From Pseudorhodobacter sp. (GTDB lineage Bacteria; Pseudomonadota; Alphaproteobacteria; Rhodobacterales; Rhodobacteraceae), in contig JAHEDL010000420.1 of assembly GCA_024641255.1 (NCBI GenBank), forward strand, positions 1 through 13,092: a stretch of 13,092 nucleotides of DNA, given 5' to 3'. Shown one piece after another: positions 1 to 6,861 of this stretch. The translations under genes were made by a program, and so were the position numbers. Each line of letters begins with the position of its first letter. Positions within the stretch are counted from its first letter, which is position 1. The notes beneath the pieces were generated by a model. The model made no database searches. It saw only the letters and a program-made list of their open reading frames with translations, and had not been told where the DNA came from.

Positions 1-1
1 C

Positions 2-205
2 TTTTTGCCTTGGCCTGCCCCAGTTGCGGCCTTTTTGTTCTTCCGCCTTTTTGACATCTGGAAGCCGTGGCTGGTGGGCCGCGCCGACCGCCGCCACGAC
101 GCCGCAGGGGTGATGCTTGACGATCTGTGGGCGGGGTTGTTTGCTGGCATTGCCACGATTGTGGCGGCTGGGCTTTATCATATCCCGCTGGTCTTGATGA
201 GGTGA
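2..205 (+). CDS. pgpA: Phosphatidylglycerophosphatase A, C-terminal part (5' end outside window)
   Basis: The visible 67 codons match the end of the PgpA family, which removes the phosphate from phosphatidylglycerophosphate to give phosphatidylglycerol at the inner membrane. The diagnostic stretch is FRLFDIWKPW, followed by a short polar loop, the acidic DDLWAGLFAG motif and a final hydrophobic segment that would be the last membrane helix. The frame is open to the left edge, so the start and the N-terminal helices lie outside the window. The stop is 3 nt before the next ATG, and the Shine-Dalgarno-like GAGG of the next gene (199-202) lies inside the last codons, so the two genes are almost certainly co-transcribed. 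Identification is by family motif; only about 40 percent of the usual length of 155-165 residues is visible. Confidence 0.9.
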   Translation, partial: FLPWPAPVAAFLFFRLFDIWKPWLVGRADRRHDAAGVMLDDLWAGLFAGIATIVAAGLYHIPLVLMR

Positions 206-208
206 TCA

Positions 209-676
209 ATGTCTGCTGCCGAAATCCTGTCGCGGGCCCGCTATTGGGGGTTTCGCATCGCAACCGCCGAAAGCTGCACCGGCGGCATGGTTGCGGCCGC
301 CCTGACCGACATCGCTGGGTCGTCCGACGTGTTTGATCGCGGCTTTGTCACCTATTCAAACCAAGCCAAGATCGACATGCTGGCGGTGTCGCCGCAAAGC
401 TTGGCCGACCATGGCGCAGTGTCGGAAGCAGTGGCGCGCGAAATGGCCGAAGGCGCGCTTGCGCATTCCCAAGCAGATCTGGCGGTGGCGACCACCGGCA
501 TCGCCGGCCCCGGCGGGTCAGAGTTCAAACCCGAAGGCCGCGTCTGTTTTGCCTTGGCGCGCAAGGGTCAAGCCACGCGGGTGGAAACCATAGACTTCGG
601 GGCGCTGGGCCGCGCAAAGGTGCGCAGTGCCGCGCGTGATCATGCGCTGGCGCTGCTGGCACAATCGATGGTCTGA
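209..676 (+). CDS. pncC: CinA C-terminal domain protein / nicotinamide-nucleotide amidohydrolase (PncC type)
   Basis: A stand-alone CinA-C domain of 155 residues, the normal size for PncC-type enzymes, without the N-terminal MoCF-like domain of full CinA. The family deamidates nicotinamide mononucleotide to nicotinate mononucleotide in NAD recycling. Visible motifs: AESCTGG at residues 20-26 with the probable catalytic Ser22; VTYSNQAK at 47-54 supplying the conserved Tyr49 and Lys54; and TTGIAGPGG at 95-103, the family's glycine-rich signature. The ATG at 209 has GAGG 6 nt upstream, overlapping the end of pgpA, which fixes the start and indicates translational coupling. The PncC assignment is by family; some CinA-C proteins have no measured activity, so the substrate is inferred. 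Confidence 0.92.
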   Translation: MSAAEILSRARYWGFRIATAESCTGGMVAAALTDIAGSSDVFDRGFVTYSNQAKIDMLAVSPQSLADHGAVSEAVAREMAEGALAHSQADLAVATTGIAGPGGSEFKPEGRVCFALARKGQATRVETIDFGALGRAKVRSAARDHALALLAQSMV

Positions 677-680
677 AACA

Positions 681-737
681 AAAGCCGCCTGAAATTGCGC
701 AGCACTGCGAAATTACCGCACAATAATCAGGCGCTTT
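681..737 (+). terminator. Folded intergenic element, possible terminator of pgpA-pncC or amtB leader
   Basis: An outer stem pairs 681-692 (AAAGCCGCCTGA) with 727-737 (TCAGGCGCTTT), 11 pairs with one bulged base. Inside it a short hairpin is possible, CGCA (698-701) with TGCG (706-709) around a 4-nt loop. It begins 5 nt after the pncC stop, where a terminator would be expected, and is followed by the T-containing CTTTATAAAC, which is poorer than a classical T tract. It could instead be an upstream regulatory structure for amtB. Pairing is seen directly; function is inferred. Confidence 0.4.
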
Positions 738-836
738 ATAAACAGCCCTACTATTAAGCGTATAACATCCGCAAAGGCTCTTTTCGCGGCACCGGTTTGA
801 CTGCTTTTACCGCGCAAATCGAATCTCGGAGCCGAT

Positions 837-2015
837 ATGAACGCCGCAGACACCGCTTTCATTCTGATCGCAACCGCCTTGGTGCTGTTTATGACCCTGC
901 CGGGCCTTGCCTTGTTCTATGGCGGGCTGGTGCGGGCGCGAAACGTGCTGTCGGTTTTCATGCATTGCTTTGCGATTGCCGCTTTAATGAGCGTGCTTTG
1001 GCTGGTGGCAGGCTATTCCATCGCCTTTGGCGGCGACGGCGCGCTGTGGGGCGGCATAGGCAAACGGTTTCTAAACGGCGTCACGCTGGACAGCCTGAAA
1101 GGCAGCCTGCCGGAAATGGCGTTCTTCAGCTATCAGATGACCTTTGCCATCATCACCCCGGCGCTGATCGTAGGGGCCTATGTTGAACGCATCAGCTTTG
1201 GCTTCGTACTGCTGTTTTCGGGCCTGTGGATGCTGCTGGTTTACGCGCCGGTGGTGCACATGATCTGGGGCGGCGGCTTTTTGGCCGATGGCGGCATTTT
1301 CGGTGCCGTCGGGGTGCATGATTTCGCAGGCGGCATCGTGGTGCATGAAACCGCCGGTCTGGCGGCCCTGCTGGTGGCGTGGGAGCTTGGCCCGCGCAAA
1401 CATAAAACCACCCCGCCACATTCGCCGGGCATGGTGATGATGGGGGCTGGCATGCTTTGGGTCGGCTGGTTTGGCTTCAACGGCGGCTCGGCACTGGCGG
1501 CCAACGGTCAGGCGGCTATGGCGATCACCGTCACCCATATTTCCGCCGCCGCCGCGTCGCTGACCTGGGCTGCGTGGGAGCGGATCAAGTTCGGCCGTGC
1601 GTCACTGGTTGGCCTTGTCACTGGCACCATCGCCGGACTGGCCTCAATCACCCCGGCGTCGGGCTATGTTGGCCCGGTTTCGGCGCTGCTGATCGGCAGC
1701 ATCGCGGGCGTGCTGTGCCAAGAGGCGGTGATGCTGATGAAAAACCACAGCAAGATTGACGACACCCTTGACGTGTTCGCGGTGCATGGCGTTGGCGGAA
1801 TTTTCGGCACGCTGATGGTGGCGCTGCTGGGCGCGGGCACTTGGGCGGCACAATTGGGCGGGCTTGCCGTGGTGGGGCTGTGGACGGTGGTTGGCAGCTA
1901 TGTGCTGATCAAGCTTTGCGCCTTGGTGACGCCGCTGCGGGTCGATGTGGAAACCGAAGTCAACGGGCTTGACCTGTCGGCGCATGGCGAACGCGCCTAT
2001 GAGATGAACTCGTAA
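837..2015 (+). CDS. amtB: Ammonium transporter (AmtB/Amt family)
   Basis: A 392-residue polytopic inner-membrane protein of the Amt/Mep/Rh family, which conducts ammonium-derived nitrogen into the cell. About eleven hydrophobic segments run from residue 6 to about 370. The pore-lining twin histidines are present (His170 in IVVHETAG, His317 in FAVHGVGG), as are the recruitment-site residues Trp144 (MIWGGG) and Ser218 (GFNGGSAL) and the Phe gate region around Phe103 (YQMTFAIITP). There is no N-terminal signal peptide; translation starts directly at the first helix. GGAG at 828-831 lies 5 nt before the ATG, supporting this start. No glnK (PII) gene is adjacent, unlike the usual glnK-amtB operon, so this may be a second, separately regulated Amt copy. 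The C-terminal tail (about 25 residues) is of normal size for PII contact. Confidence 0.96.
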   Translation: MNAADTAFILIATALVLFMTLPGLALFYGGLVRARNVLSVFMHCFAIAALMSVLWLVAGYSIAFGGDGALWGGIGKRFLNGVTLDSLKGSLPEMAFFSYQMTFAIITPALIVGAYVERISFGFVLLFSGLWMLLVYAPVVHMIWGGGFLADGGIFGAVGVHDFAGGIVVHETAGLAALLVAWELGPRKHKTTPPHSPGMVMMGAGMLWVGWFGFNGGSALAANGQAAMAITVTHISAAAASLTWAAWERIKFGRASLVGLVTGTIAGLASITPASGYVGPVSALLIGSIAGVLCQEAVMLMKNHSKIDDTLDVFAVHGVGGIFGTLMVALLGAGTWAAQLGGLAVVGLWTVVGSYVLIKLCALVTPLRVDVETEVNGLDLSAHGERAYEMNS

Positions 2016-2027
2016 GACCATACTACT

Positions 2028-2083
2028 CCCGTCGGGCGCGCTGGCGGCATTGCACCAGCCTCCGGCGGGGATATTTAGGCCAA
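2028..2083. repeat. Intergenic hairpin plus GGGGATATTT element
   Basis: Between amtB and the RatA-like gene. CCCGTCGG (2028-2035) pairs with CCGGCGGG (2062-2069) with one G-T wobble, and inside it GCTGG (2040-2044) pairs with CCAGC (2055-2059). The right arm runs into CGGGGATATTTAGGCCAA (2066-2083), whose reverse complement matches 10814-10831 at 15 of 18 positions. It may end amtB transcription, although there is no run of T. The two-copy match suggests a dispersed intergenic element; that is inference from this window alone. Confidence 0.45.
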
Positions 2084-2104
2084 GATGAAGCGCAAAGCAG
2101 CGGA

Positions 2105-2548
2105 TCAGCTGTAAAGCTTTGCCGCCCGGGTTTCGAAGGCGCGCACCACGCGGGTCATCGCCTCGTTGAACACCAGACCGATGATACCGGCCAGAATGGC
2201 ATTCTTGAATTCGAAGTCGACCTCGAACGACACCTCGCAGCCGCCATCGACGTCTTGGAAGCTCCAGACGGATTTCAGGTGTTTGAATGGGCCGTCGATA
2301 TATTCGGTCAGGATCTTGCTTTGGTCGGGCAGCAAGGTGACGCGACTGCCGAAGCGTTCGCGGAACACTTTGAAGCTGATCACCAGATCCGCCTCCATCA
2401 CCTCGCCGCCATCAATCGGGCGGCGCGACCGGATGCGGGCAGCCGCCGTCCACGGCAGGAATTCGGGATAGCGGGCAACGTCGGCGACAAGGTCGTACAT
2501 CTGTACGGCCTTATACGGCAGGCGTTTGGTTTCGGCGTGACGTGGCAT
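2105..2548 (-). CDS. RatA/COQ10-type START-fold protein, probable ubiquinone-binding
   Basis: A 147-residue polyketide-cyclase/START-like protein of the family annotated as COQ10 (ubiquinone chaperone) or, by homology to E. coli, RatA. Family marks: the N-terminal YDLVADVARYPEFLPW (residues 18-33), alternating beta-strand pattern through the middle, VSFEVDFEFKN near residue 110, and the C-terminal amphipathic helix ending FETRAAKLYS. The open frame extends 34 codons upstream to 2650, but that part overlaps the start of hpt and looks non-coding; the ATG at 2548 is preceded by AGAGGG and gives the normal family length. It is divergent from hpt. The COQ10 role in respiratory electron transport is more likely than a toxin, since no partner antitoxin is adjacent, but this is inferred from family knowledge. 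Confidence 0.9.
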   Translation of the reverse strand: MPRHAETKRLPYKAVQMYDLVADVARYPEFLPWTAAARIRSRRPIDGGEVMEADLVISFKVFRERFGSRVTLLPDQSKILTEYIDGPFKHLKSVWSFQDVDGGCEVSFEVDFEFKNAILAGIIGLVFNEAMTRVVRAFETRAAKLYS

Positions 2549-2648
2549 GCGCCCTCTGTTTGCGTAACTTGGCCATCGCAGGTTCGGGCCAACGTAGACT
2601 TTGTCGCGTGTATTGGTTAGGTAACTTGGGAAAATCAAGGGGGGTCCC
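2549..2648. promoter_or_regulatory. Divergent promoter region with a repeated GTAACTTGG
   Basis: This 100-bp interval must carry the promoters of the divergent RatA-like gene and hpt. An exact 9-base direct repeat, GTAACTTGG, occurs at 2564-2572 and 2621-2629. No convincing -35/-10 pair could be assigned. The hpt ribosome binding site AAGGGGGG (2637-2644) lies just inside its right end. Confidence 0.4.
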
Positions 2649-3188
2649 ATGCCAACGCGTCCTTATGTCATCGACCAGATGATTTCTGCCAAGGCGATTG
2701 CCGCCCGTGTCGAAGCCTTGGCGCAGGAGATCACCGCGCATTACAAGGGCTGCGACAAGCTGGTTGTCGTCGGGCTGCTGCGCGGGTCTTTCGTGTTCAT
2801 CGCCGATCTGGTGCGCGAAATCGACTTGCCGGTCGAGGTCGATTTTCTGGAAGCGTCAAGCTATGGCGACGCCACCCATTCAAGCCGCGAGGTGCGGATC
2901 TTGAAGGATCTGCGCGGCGAGATCGCTGGCAAAGACGTGTTGGTGGTTGAAGACATTGTCGATACTGGCTTCACCCTGCATCACGTCAAGAACCTGCTGT
3001 TATCGCGCGAACCCAAGCGGCTGGAGGTGTGCGCACTGTTGGACAAACCATCGCGCCGCGAGGTGGATATCAAGGCAAGCTGGACCGGCTTTGAAATCCC
3101 CGACGAATTTGTCGTGGGCTATGGCATTGATTTTGCACAGCGAAACCGCAACCTGCCCTATATCGGCAAGGTGCGGTTTACCGATTGA
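2649..3188 (+). CDS. hpt: Hypoxanthine phosphoribosyltransferase
   Basis: A 179-residue cytosolic phosphoribosyltransferase that joins hypoxanthine (often also guanine) to PRPP, salvaging purines as IMP or GMP. Key motifs: LLRGSFVF at residues 43-50 (pyrophosphate-binding loop), the flexible-loop region SSYGD around 70-74, and the PRPP signature [13 protein letters not shown] at 97-109 with the paired acidic residues Glu101 and Asp102. [20 protein letters not shown] at 152-171 is the C-terminal base-recognition segment of bacterial Hpt. Length and motif spacing are normal. The strong AAGGGGGG sits 4 nt before the ATG. The downstream 125 bp contain no clear terminator hairpin. Confidence 0.96.
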   Translation: MPTRPYVIDQMISAKAIAARVEALAQEITAHYKGCDKLVVVGLLRGSFVFIADLVREIDLPVEVDFLEASSYGDATHSSREVRILKDLRGEIAGKDVLVVEDIVDTGFTLHHVKNLLLSREPKRLEVCALLDKPSRREVDIKASWTGFEIPDEFVVGYGIDFAQRNRNLPYIGKVRFTD

Positions 3189-3313
3189 TCCCCTTGCTGG
3201 CGCACAAAAGTTTATTTGATCAGACCTTGGTCCCTGTCAGCTTCCCTTAAGCTTGGGCTGTTGTATCATCGCCAGAGCTCCGCAGTTGCGGTTCAAACCA
3301 AGGGAAGTTGCCT

Positions 3314-4204
3314 ATGTCGCGTCTGCCGCAAGCTGTGTTGGGGGTGGCCCTCCTGGGGGCCGCCGCGTTTTGGCTGTTAACTGCGCCGTCCAGCGTATCG
3401 CCCAGTGATTACGACGGGTTGGTCGGCGATGCCAAAGCTGGCGAGTCGGTGTTTTGGGCCGCAGGCTGCGCGTCATGCCATGCCGCAGCCGACGCCAGCG
3501 GGCCAGATGAACTGGTGCTGGCGGGGGGGCAGAAGTTTGCAACCGGCTTTGGCACTTTTGTCGCCCCGAACATTTCGCCCGACAAACAGCACGGCATTGG
3601 CGGCTGGACTCTGGTGCAATTTGCCAATGCGGTGACGCAAGGCGTGTCGCCGGAAGGCGAGCATCTGTATCCCGCCCTGCCCTATGCCGCCTATAACAAG
3701 ATGCTGCCGCAAGACGTCGCCGATCTGAAGGCGTTCATGGATACGCTGCCCGCCTCGGCCACGCCATCGGCCCCGCATGAAATCAGCTTTCCCTTCACCA
3801 TCCGGCGCGCGCTTGGGCTGTGGAAGCTGATGTTTGCCTCGACCGACTGGGTGATCACCGGCGATCTGACGCCAGAGCAGACCCGTGGCCGCTATATTGC
3901 CGAAGCCTTGGCGCATTGCGGCGAATGCCACACGCCGCGTAACGCCTTGGGCGGCGTGCAGCGTGGCAAGTGGTTGGCGGGCGCCACCAACCCCGATGGC
4001 AAGGGCAAGACGCCCAATATCACCCCCGGCAAACTGACGTGGAGTGCGGCGGATGTGGTGGAATACCTGACTTCTGGCTTCACACCAGAGTTCGACTCGG
4101 TTGGTGGCCATATGGCGCATGTGGTGGAAAACATGGCAAAACTGCCCGAATCCGATCGCCAAGCCGTTGCGGCCTATTTGCAACTTGTGCCGCCGGTCAA
4201 GTAG
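3314..4204 (+). CDS. Membrane-anchored diheme cytochrome c
   Basis: A 296-residue periplasmic c-type cytochrome with two haem-binding sites, CASCH (Cys52, Cys55, His56) and CGECH (Cys202, Cys205, His206). Residues 7-24 form an uncleaved-looking hydrophobic anchor with no clear signal peptidase site. Each domain has a likely distal Met: Met130 in PYAAYNKM and a Met near 268 in GGHMAHVV. The spacing and the FPFTIRRALGLWKLMF segment between domains resemble the first two domains of the cytochrome subunits of membrane alcohol/aldehyde/gluconate dehydrogenases, which carry three haems; here only two are present and no dehydrogenase gene is adjacent, so the electron donor is unknown. A TTG at 3308 is in frame, but AGGGAAG at 3300-3306 is correctly spaced for ATG 3314. 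The GST gene starts 6 nt after the stop, suggesting one operon. Confidence 0.9.
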   Translation: MSRLPQAVLGVALLGAAAFWLLTAPSSVSPSDYDGLVGDAKAGESVFWAAGCASCHAAADASGPDELVLAGGQKFATGFGTFVAPNISPDKQHGIGGWTLVQFANAVTQGVSPEGEHLYPALPYAAYNKMLPQDVADLKAFMDTLPASATPSAPHEISFPFTIRRALGLWKLMFASTDWVITGDLTPEQTRGRYIAEALAHCGECHTPRNALGGVQRGKWLAGATNPDGKGKTPNITPGKLTWSAADVVEYLTSGFTPEFDSVGGHMAHVVENMAKLPESDRQAVAAYLQLVPPVK

Positions 4205-4210
4205 GCCGCG

Positions 4211-4828
4211 ATGATCCTGATCGGCCAATATGACAGCCCCTTCGTGCGTCGTGTCGGGATCACGCTGCGGCTTTATGGCATCGCGTTTGACCATCGCCCG
4301 CTGTCGGCGTTTTCCGATACAGCGGCTTTGGCGGCGCTGAACCCGTTGCTGCGGGTGCCGGCCTTGGTGTTGCCTGATGGCTTTGTGCTGACAGACAGCC
4401 ATATGATTCTGGATTATCTGGATGGCATGGCGGCAGCGCCGCTGCTGCCCCGGCACCAACCCGCACGACGTCGCGCGCTGCAAATCGTGGCGCTGGCCTG
4501 TGGCGTTGCGGAAAAAGCCGTCAGTCTGTTTTACGAACAGCGGATGCACGATGTGGTGTCACCGCAGTTTGATCAGCGCTGCCGCGAACAGATCACCGCC
4601 ACGCTGGCAACGCTTGACGCCGATTTTGCCGCACGACGCACGCCGTTCTGGCTGGGGTCTGCGATCAGCCACGCCGATATTGCAACCGCCTGCGCGTGGC
4701 GATTTATTGGCGAAGCACATCCGGACCTGCTGCATGCAGGGAGGTATCCGGCGCTGGCCGATCTGTGCGCACGGCTTGAATCGCTGCCAGTGTTTGGCGA
4801 AATCGCGCAAGGGTTTCGCCCCCCTTAG
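4211..4828 (+). CDS. Glutathione S-transferase family protein
   Basis: A 205-residue cytosolic GST. The N-terminal thioredoxin-like domain covers about residues 1-78: Ser9 in YDSPFVRRV is a candidate catalytic residue, the cis-proline is Pro50 in RVPAL, and TDSHMILDYLD at 61-71 is the glutathione gamma-glutamyl-binding segment. The C-terminal helical domain (about 85-205) includes the conserved SHADIATACAWRF core motif near residue 155. Length is standard. The gene begins 6 nt after the cytochrome stop without a strong Shine-Dalgarno, consistent with translational coupling. The substrate cannot be predicted; the link with the cytochrome is positional only. Confidence 0.93.
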   Translation: MILIGQYDSPFVRRVGITLRLYGIAFDHRPLSAFSDTAALAALNPLLRVPALVLPDGFVLTDSHMILDYLDGMAAAPLLPRHQPARRRALQIVALACGVAEKAVSLFYEQRMHDVVSPQFDQRCREQITATLATLDADFAARRTPFWLGSAISHADIATACAWRFIGEAHPDLLHAGRYPALADLCARLESLPVFGEIAQGFRPP

Positions 4829-4845
4829 TAAACCACTAGCCCGCC

Positions 4846-4866
4846 GCCGCCTGCTGGGCGGCTTCT
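4846..4866 (+). terminator. Weak hairpin after the GST gene
   Basis: GCCGCC (4846-4851) pairs with GGCGGC (4857-4862) around a 5-nt loop, followed by TTCTT. It lies 17 nt after the GST stop and may end the cytochrome-GST transcript. The tail is a poor T tract, so it is only a candidate. Confidence 0.35.
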
Positions 4867-5043
4867 TGCGCAAACCGTCTAAACCTTTGGCAATTTCAAC
4901 GCTCTATACCCAAAGTATCAGACGATGTGACTTGCGCCCACGCCGCTGCCCCCCCTAGGGTCCAGCCATCCCGCCGCGACGATTTCAGTGTCAAAGCGGG
5001 GAAACCGCGCGGCCTTTATGCGCTTAGGACCCGGAGTTCCTTT

Positions 5044-5514
5044 ATGCAGAAACGTTTGATTGCCTTTACCGCAATGGCGGCGCTGACCGCCTTTGGCGTC
5101 TTGGCGCAGGATGCCGAAGACCCCTTCGCAGATGTTGTCGAAACCCGTCACGGGCTGATGTTGCAGATGGCCTCTGATCTGGGCACGCTGGGTGGCATGG
5201 CCAAGGGCGAGGTTGCCTATGATCAGGCAAGCGCCAGCAAAGCCGCCGCCAATGTTGCGGCAGTGGCCTCGGTGCTGTCGATGGCCCAATTCCCCGCCGG
5301 TTCCGAAGTGGAAAAGGCAGCCGACAGCTTTGCTTTGCCCGATATCTGGGCCAAGCAAGACGATTTTCTTGCCAAGATCACCGATCTGAACAACGCAGCT
5401 TCGGCAATGCAAACCGCTGCTGCTACCGACGTTGACGCGCTGAAAGCATCCATGGCGCAATTGGGCGGTGCTTGTTCGGCCTGCCACAAAGCCTACCGTC
5501 AGCCGGAAAGCTAA
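5044..5514 (+). CDS. cycP: Cytochrome c' (four-helix-bundle, C-terminal haem)
   Basis: A 156-residue precursor. Residues 1-21 form a Sec signal peptide (basic MQKR, hydrophobic core, cleavage probably after LA at 20-21). The mature part is almost wholly alpha-helical, and the single haem site sits near the C-terminus, CSACHKAYR at 144-152 (Cys144, Cys147, His148, Arg152), the hallmark of class II cytochromes c'. The N-terminal helix TRHGLMLQMASDLGTL carries the expected distal-face residues. The family binds NO and CO in the periplasm and is linked to nitric oxide tolerance. The frame is open back to 4927, but ATG 5044 gives the signal peptide and has GGAG 7 nt upstream. Cytochrome c556-like relatives are the main alternative, since haem coordination cannot be read with certainty. 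Confidence 0.88.
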   Translation: MQKRLIAFTAMAALTAFGVLAQDAEDPFADVVETRHGLMLQMASDLGTLGGMAKGEVAYDQASASKAAANVAAVASVLSMAQFPAGSEVEKAADSFALPDIWAKQDDFLAKITDLNNAASAMQTAAATDVDALKASMAQLGGACSACHKAYRQPES

Positions 5515-5532
5515 GGCCAGCCCCCGAAATAT

Positions 5533-5563
5533 AAAAGGCGGCTCATCCAGAGCCGCCTTTTTT
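5533..5563. terminator. Bidirectional intrinsic terminator between cytochrome c' and lipA
   Basis: A perfect 12-bp stem, AAAAGGCGGCTC (5533-5544) with GAGCCGCCTTTT (5550-5561), loop ATCCA, followed by further T. The A run on the left becomes a T run on the minus strand, so it can stop transcription from both convergent genes. Confidence 0.92.
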
Positions 5564-5584
5564 CGTGCCGTCGCGCATTATGGC

Positions 5585-6535
5585 CTAGCTGCGGCCCAGC
5601 TTCGCCAAACGCGCTGCACGCAGCCGGGCAAAGTCGTCGCCCGCATGATACGATGACCGGGTCAGCGGCGTTGCCGACACCATCAAAAAGCCTTTGCCAA
5701 ACGCCGTCGTCTCATAGCTTTTGAACTCATCCGGCGTCACGAAACGGTCAACGCGGTGGTGCTTTGGCGTCGGCTGCAAATATTGGCCGATGGTCAGAAA
5801 ATCGACATCGGCGGCGCGCATGTCATCCATCACCTGATGCACGCCCTGCCGGTCTTCGCCCAAACCAACCATGATCCCCGATTTGGTAAAGATCGTCGGG
5901 TCCAGCTCTTTCACCTTTTGCAGCAAGCGCAGGCTGTGGAAATAGCGCGCGCCGGGGCGCACGGTTGGGTAAAGGCCCGGCACGGTTTCAAGGTTGTGGT
6001 TGAACACGTCAGGCTTGGCCTGCACCACTTTTTCCAAGGCCTCGGGCGGGCATTTCAGGAAATCGGGGGTCAGAATTTCAATCGTTGTCGCGGGCGAGCG
6101 GTGGCGGATGGCGCGAATGGTTTGGGCAAAATGCTCTGCCCCGCCATCGTCCAGATCATCGCGGTCAACCGAGGTGACAACAACATGCTTCAGCCCCAGC
6201 TCTGACACCGCATGCGCCACCCGCCCCGGCTCAAAACTGTCCAGTGCGTTCGGCTTGCCCGTGGCGATGTTGCAAAACGAACAGCCGCGGGTGCAAATTT
6301 CGCCCATGATCATCATGGTGGCATGACCGGCCGACCAACATTCGCCCACGTTCGGGCAGCCAGCCTCTTCGCAGACCGTCACCAGCTTTTTTTCCCGCAA
6401 GATGTCACGGGTTTGCTTATAACCTTCCGAAGTCGGCGCCTTCACCCGGATCCAATCCGGCTTTTTCGGCTGCGCATTATCGGGCTTATGCGCCTTTTCG
6501 GGGTGACGTTGGTCTGGAATCTTAAGGTCGCGCAA
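5585..6535 (-). CDS. lipA: Lipoyl synthase (radical SAM)
   Basis: A 316-residue lipoyl synthase, which inserts two sulfur atoms into octanoyl groups on E2 and H proteins. The auxiliary [4Fe-4S] cluster ligands are Cys55, Cys60 and Cys66 ([12 protein letters not shown]); the radical SAM cluster ligands are Cys81, Cys85 and Cys88 (CTRGCSFC); and the C-terminal RSSYHAG holds the conserved serine that ligates the auxiliary cluster. The start is chosen as TTG 6535-6533: AGGGGGG lies 8 nt upstream and the protein then opens [20 protein letters not shown], as I expect for this family. The frame stays open for another 59 codons to an ATG at 6712, but that extension is Cys/Trp-rich and unlike LipA. 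The gene is convergent with cytochrome c'. lipB is not in the window. Confidence 0.96.
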   Translation of the reverse strand: MRDLKIPDQRHPEKAHKPDNAQPKKPDWIRVKAPTSEGYKQTRDILREKKLVTVCEEAGCPNVGECWSAGHATMMIMGEICTRGCSFCNIATGKPNALDSFEPGRVAHAVSELGLKHVVVTSVDRDDLDDGGAEHFAQTIRAIRHRSPATTIEILTPDFLKCPPEALEKVVQAKPDVFNHNLETVPGLYPTVRPGARYFHSLRLLQKVKELDPTIFTKSGIMVGLGEDRQGVHQVMDDMRAADVDFLTIGQYLQPTPKHHRVDRFVTPDEFKSYETTAFGKGFLMVSATPLTRSSYHAGDDFARLRAARLAKLGRS

Positions 6536-6861
6536 CGGCTTTCCCCCCTGAAACGCTATGTTCCCTTCAAATAGTCTTCGATGCAGCCATTGGCAACGGC
6601 ATAGGCGCCGCAGGTCCATGCAGCGCAAGCAACCCCAACCGTCGCCACCCTGCTGCATTGCCGCCGCCAAAACCTGCCCGCTGCAGTTGCAGCCTGCCCA
6701 AACTGGCAGCATCTTGCCGATGCCTTACGCCAAGCCCTTCAAATGATCAGGTTTTCCACCAAAATCTTGGCCCCCGAACTTGACCGCCGCAGCGCAGCAA
6801 AGTAGCCAACCGGCATCAAGCGCCCGGCTTTCGGCGCCCCAAAATCAAAAGAGGTTTTTCG
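6536..6861. other. 326-bp stretch without a convincing gene between lipA and the peroxiredoxin gene
   Basis: This must hold the divergent promoters of lipA and the peroxiredoxin gene. Two minus-strand frames are open. One continues LipA upstream to 6712. The other ends at a TAG (6558-6556), 20 nt before the lipA start, and could encode a 30-residue peptide from GTG 6648 ending [16 protein letters not shown]. Its GTG lacks a properly spaced Shine-Dalgarno. A short palindrome GCTGCA-GT-TGCAGC lies at 6680-6693. No -10/-35 pair was convincing. Confidence 0.4.

Noticed and set aside
786..804. Possible sigma-54 promoter (GGCAC...TTGAC) upstream of amtB
   Set aside because: GGCAC is present at 788-792, but no GC dinucleotide stands at the required distance; the TTGC-like part is TTGACTGC with wrong spacing.
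2105..2548. RatA as toxin of a toxin-antitoxin system
   Set aside because: No antitoxin-like gene is adjacent, and the START/COQ10 family explains the protein better in an alphaproteobacterium.
2549..2650. Longer RatA-like protein starting at 2650
   Set aside because: The extra 34 codons overlap the hpt start and the promoter interval, and the ATG at 2548 has a good ribosome binding site and gives normal length.
3473..4549. 358-codon minus-strand open frame across the diheme cytochrome and GST genes
   Set aside because: It crosses two well-supported genes on the other strand and has shadow-like composition.
6558..6746. 62-codon plus-strand open frame in the lipA-peroxiredoxin gap
   Set aside because: Arg, Gln and Pro-rich with no ribosome binding site or family resemblance.
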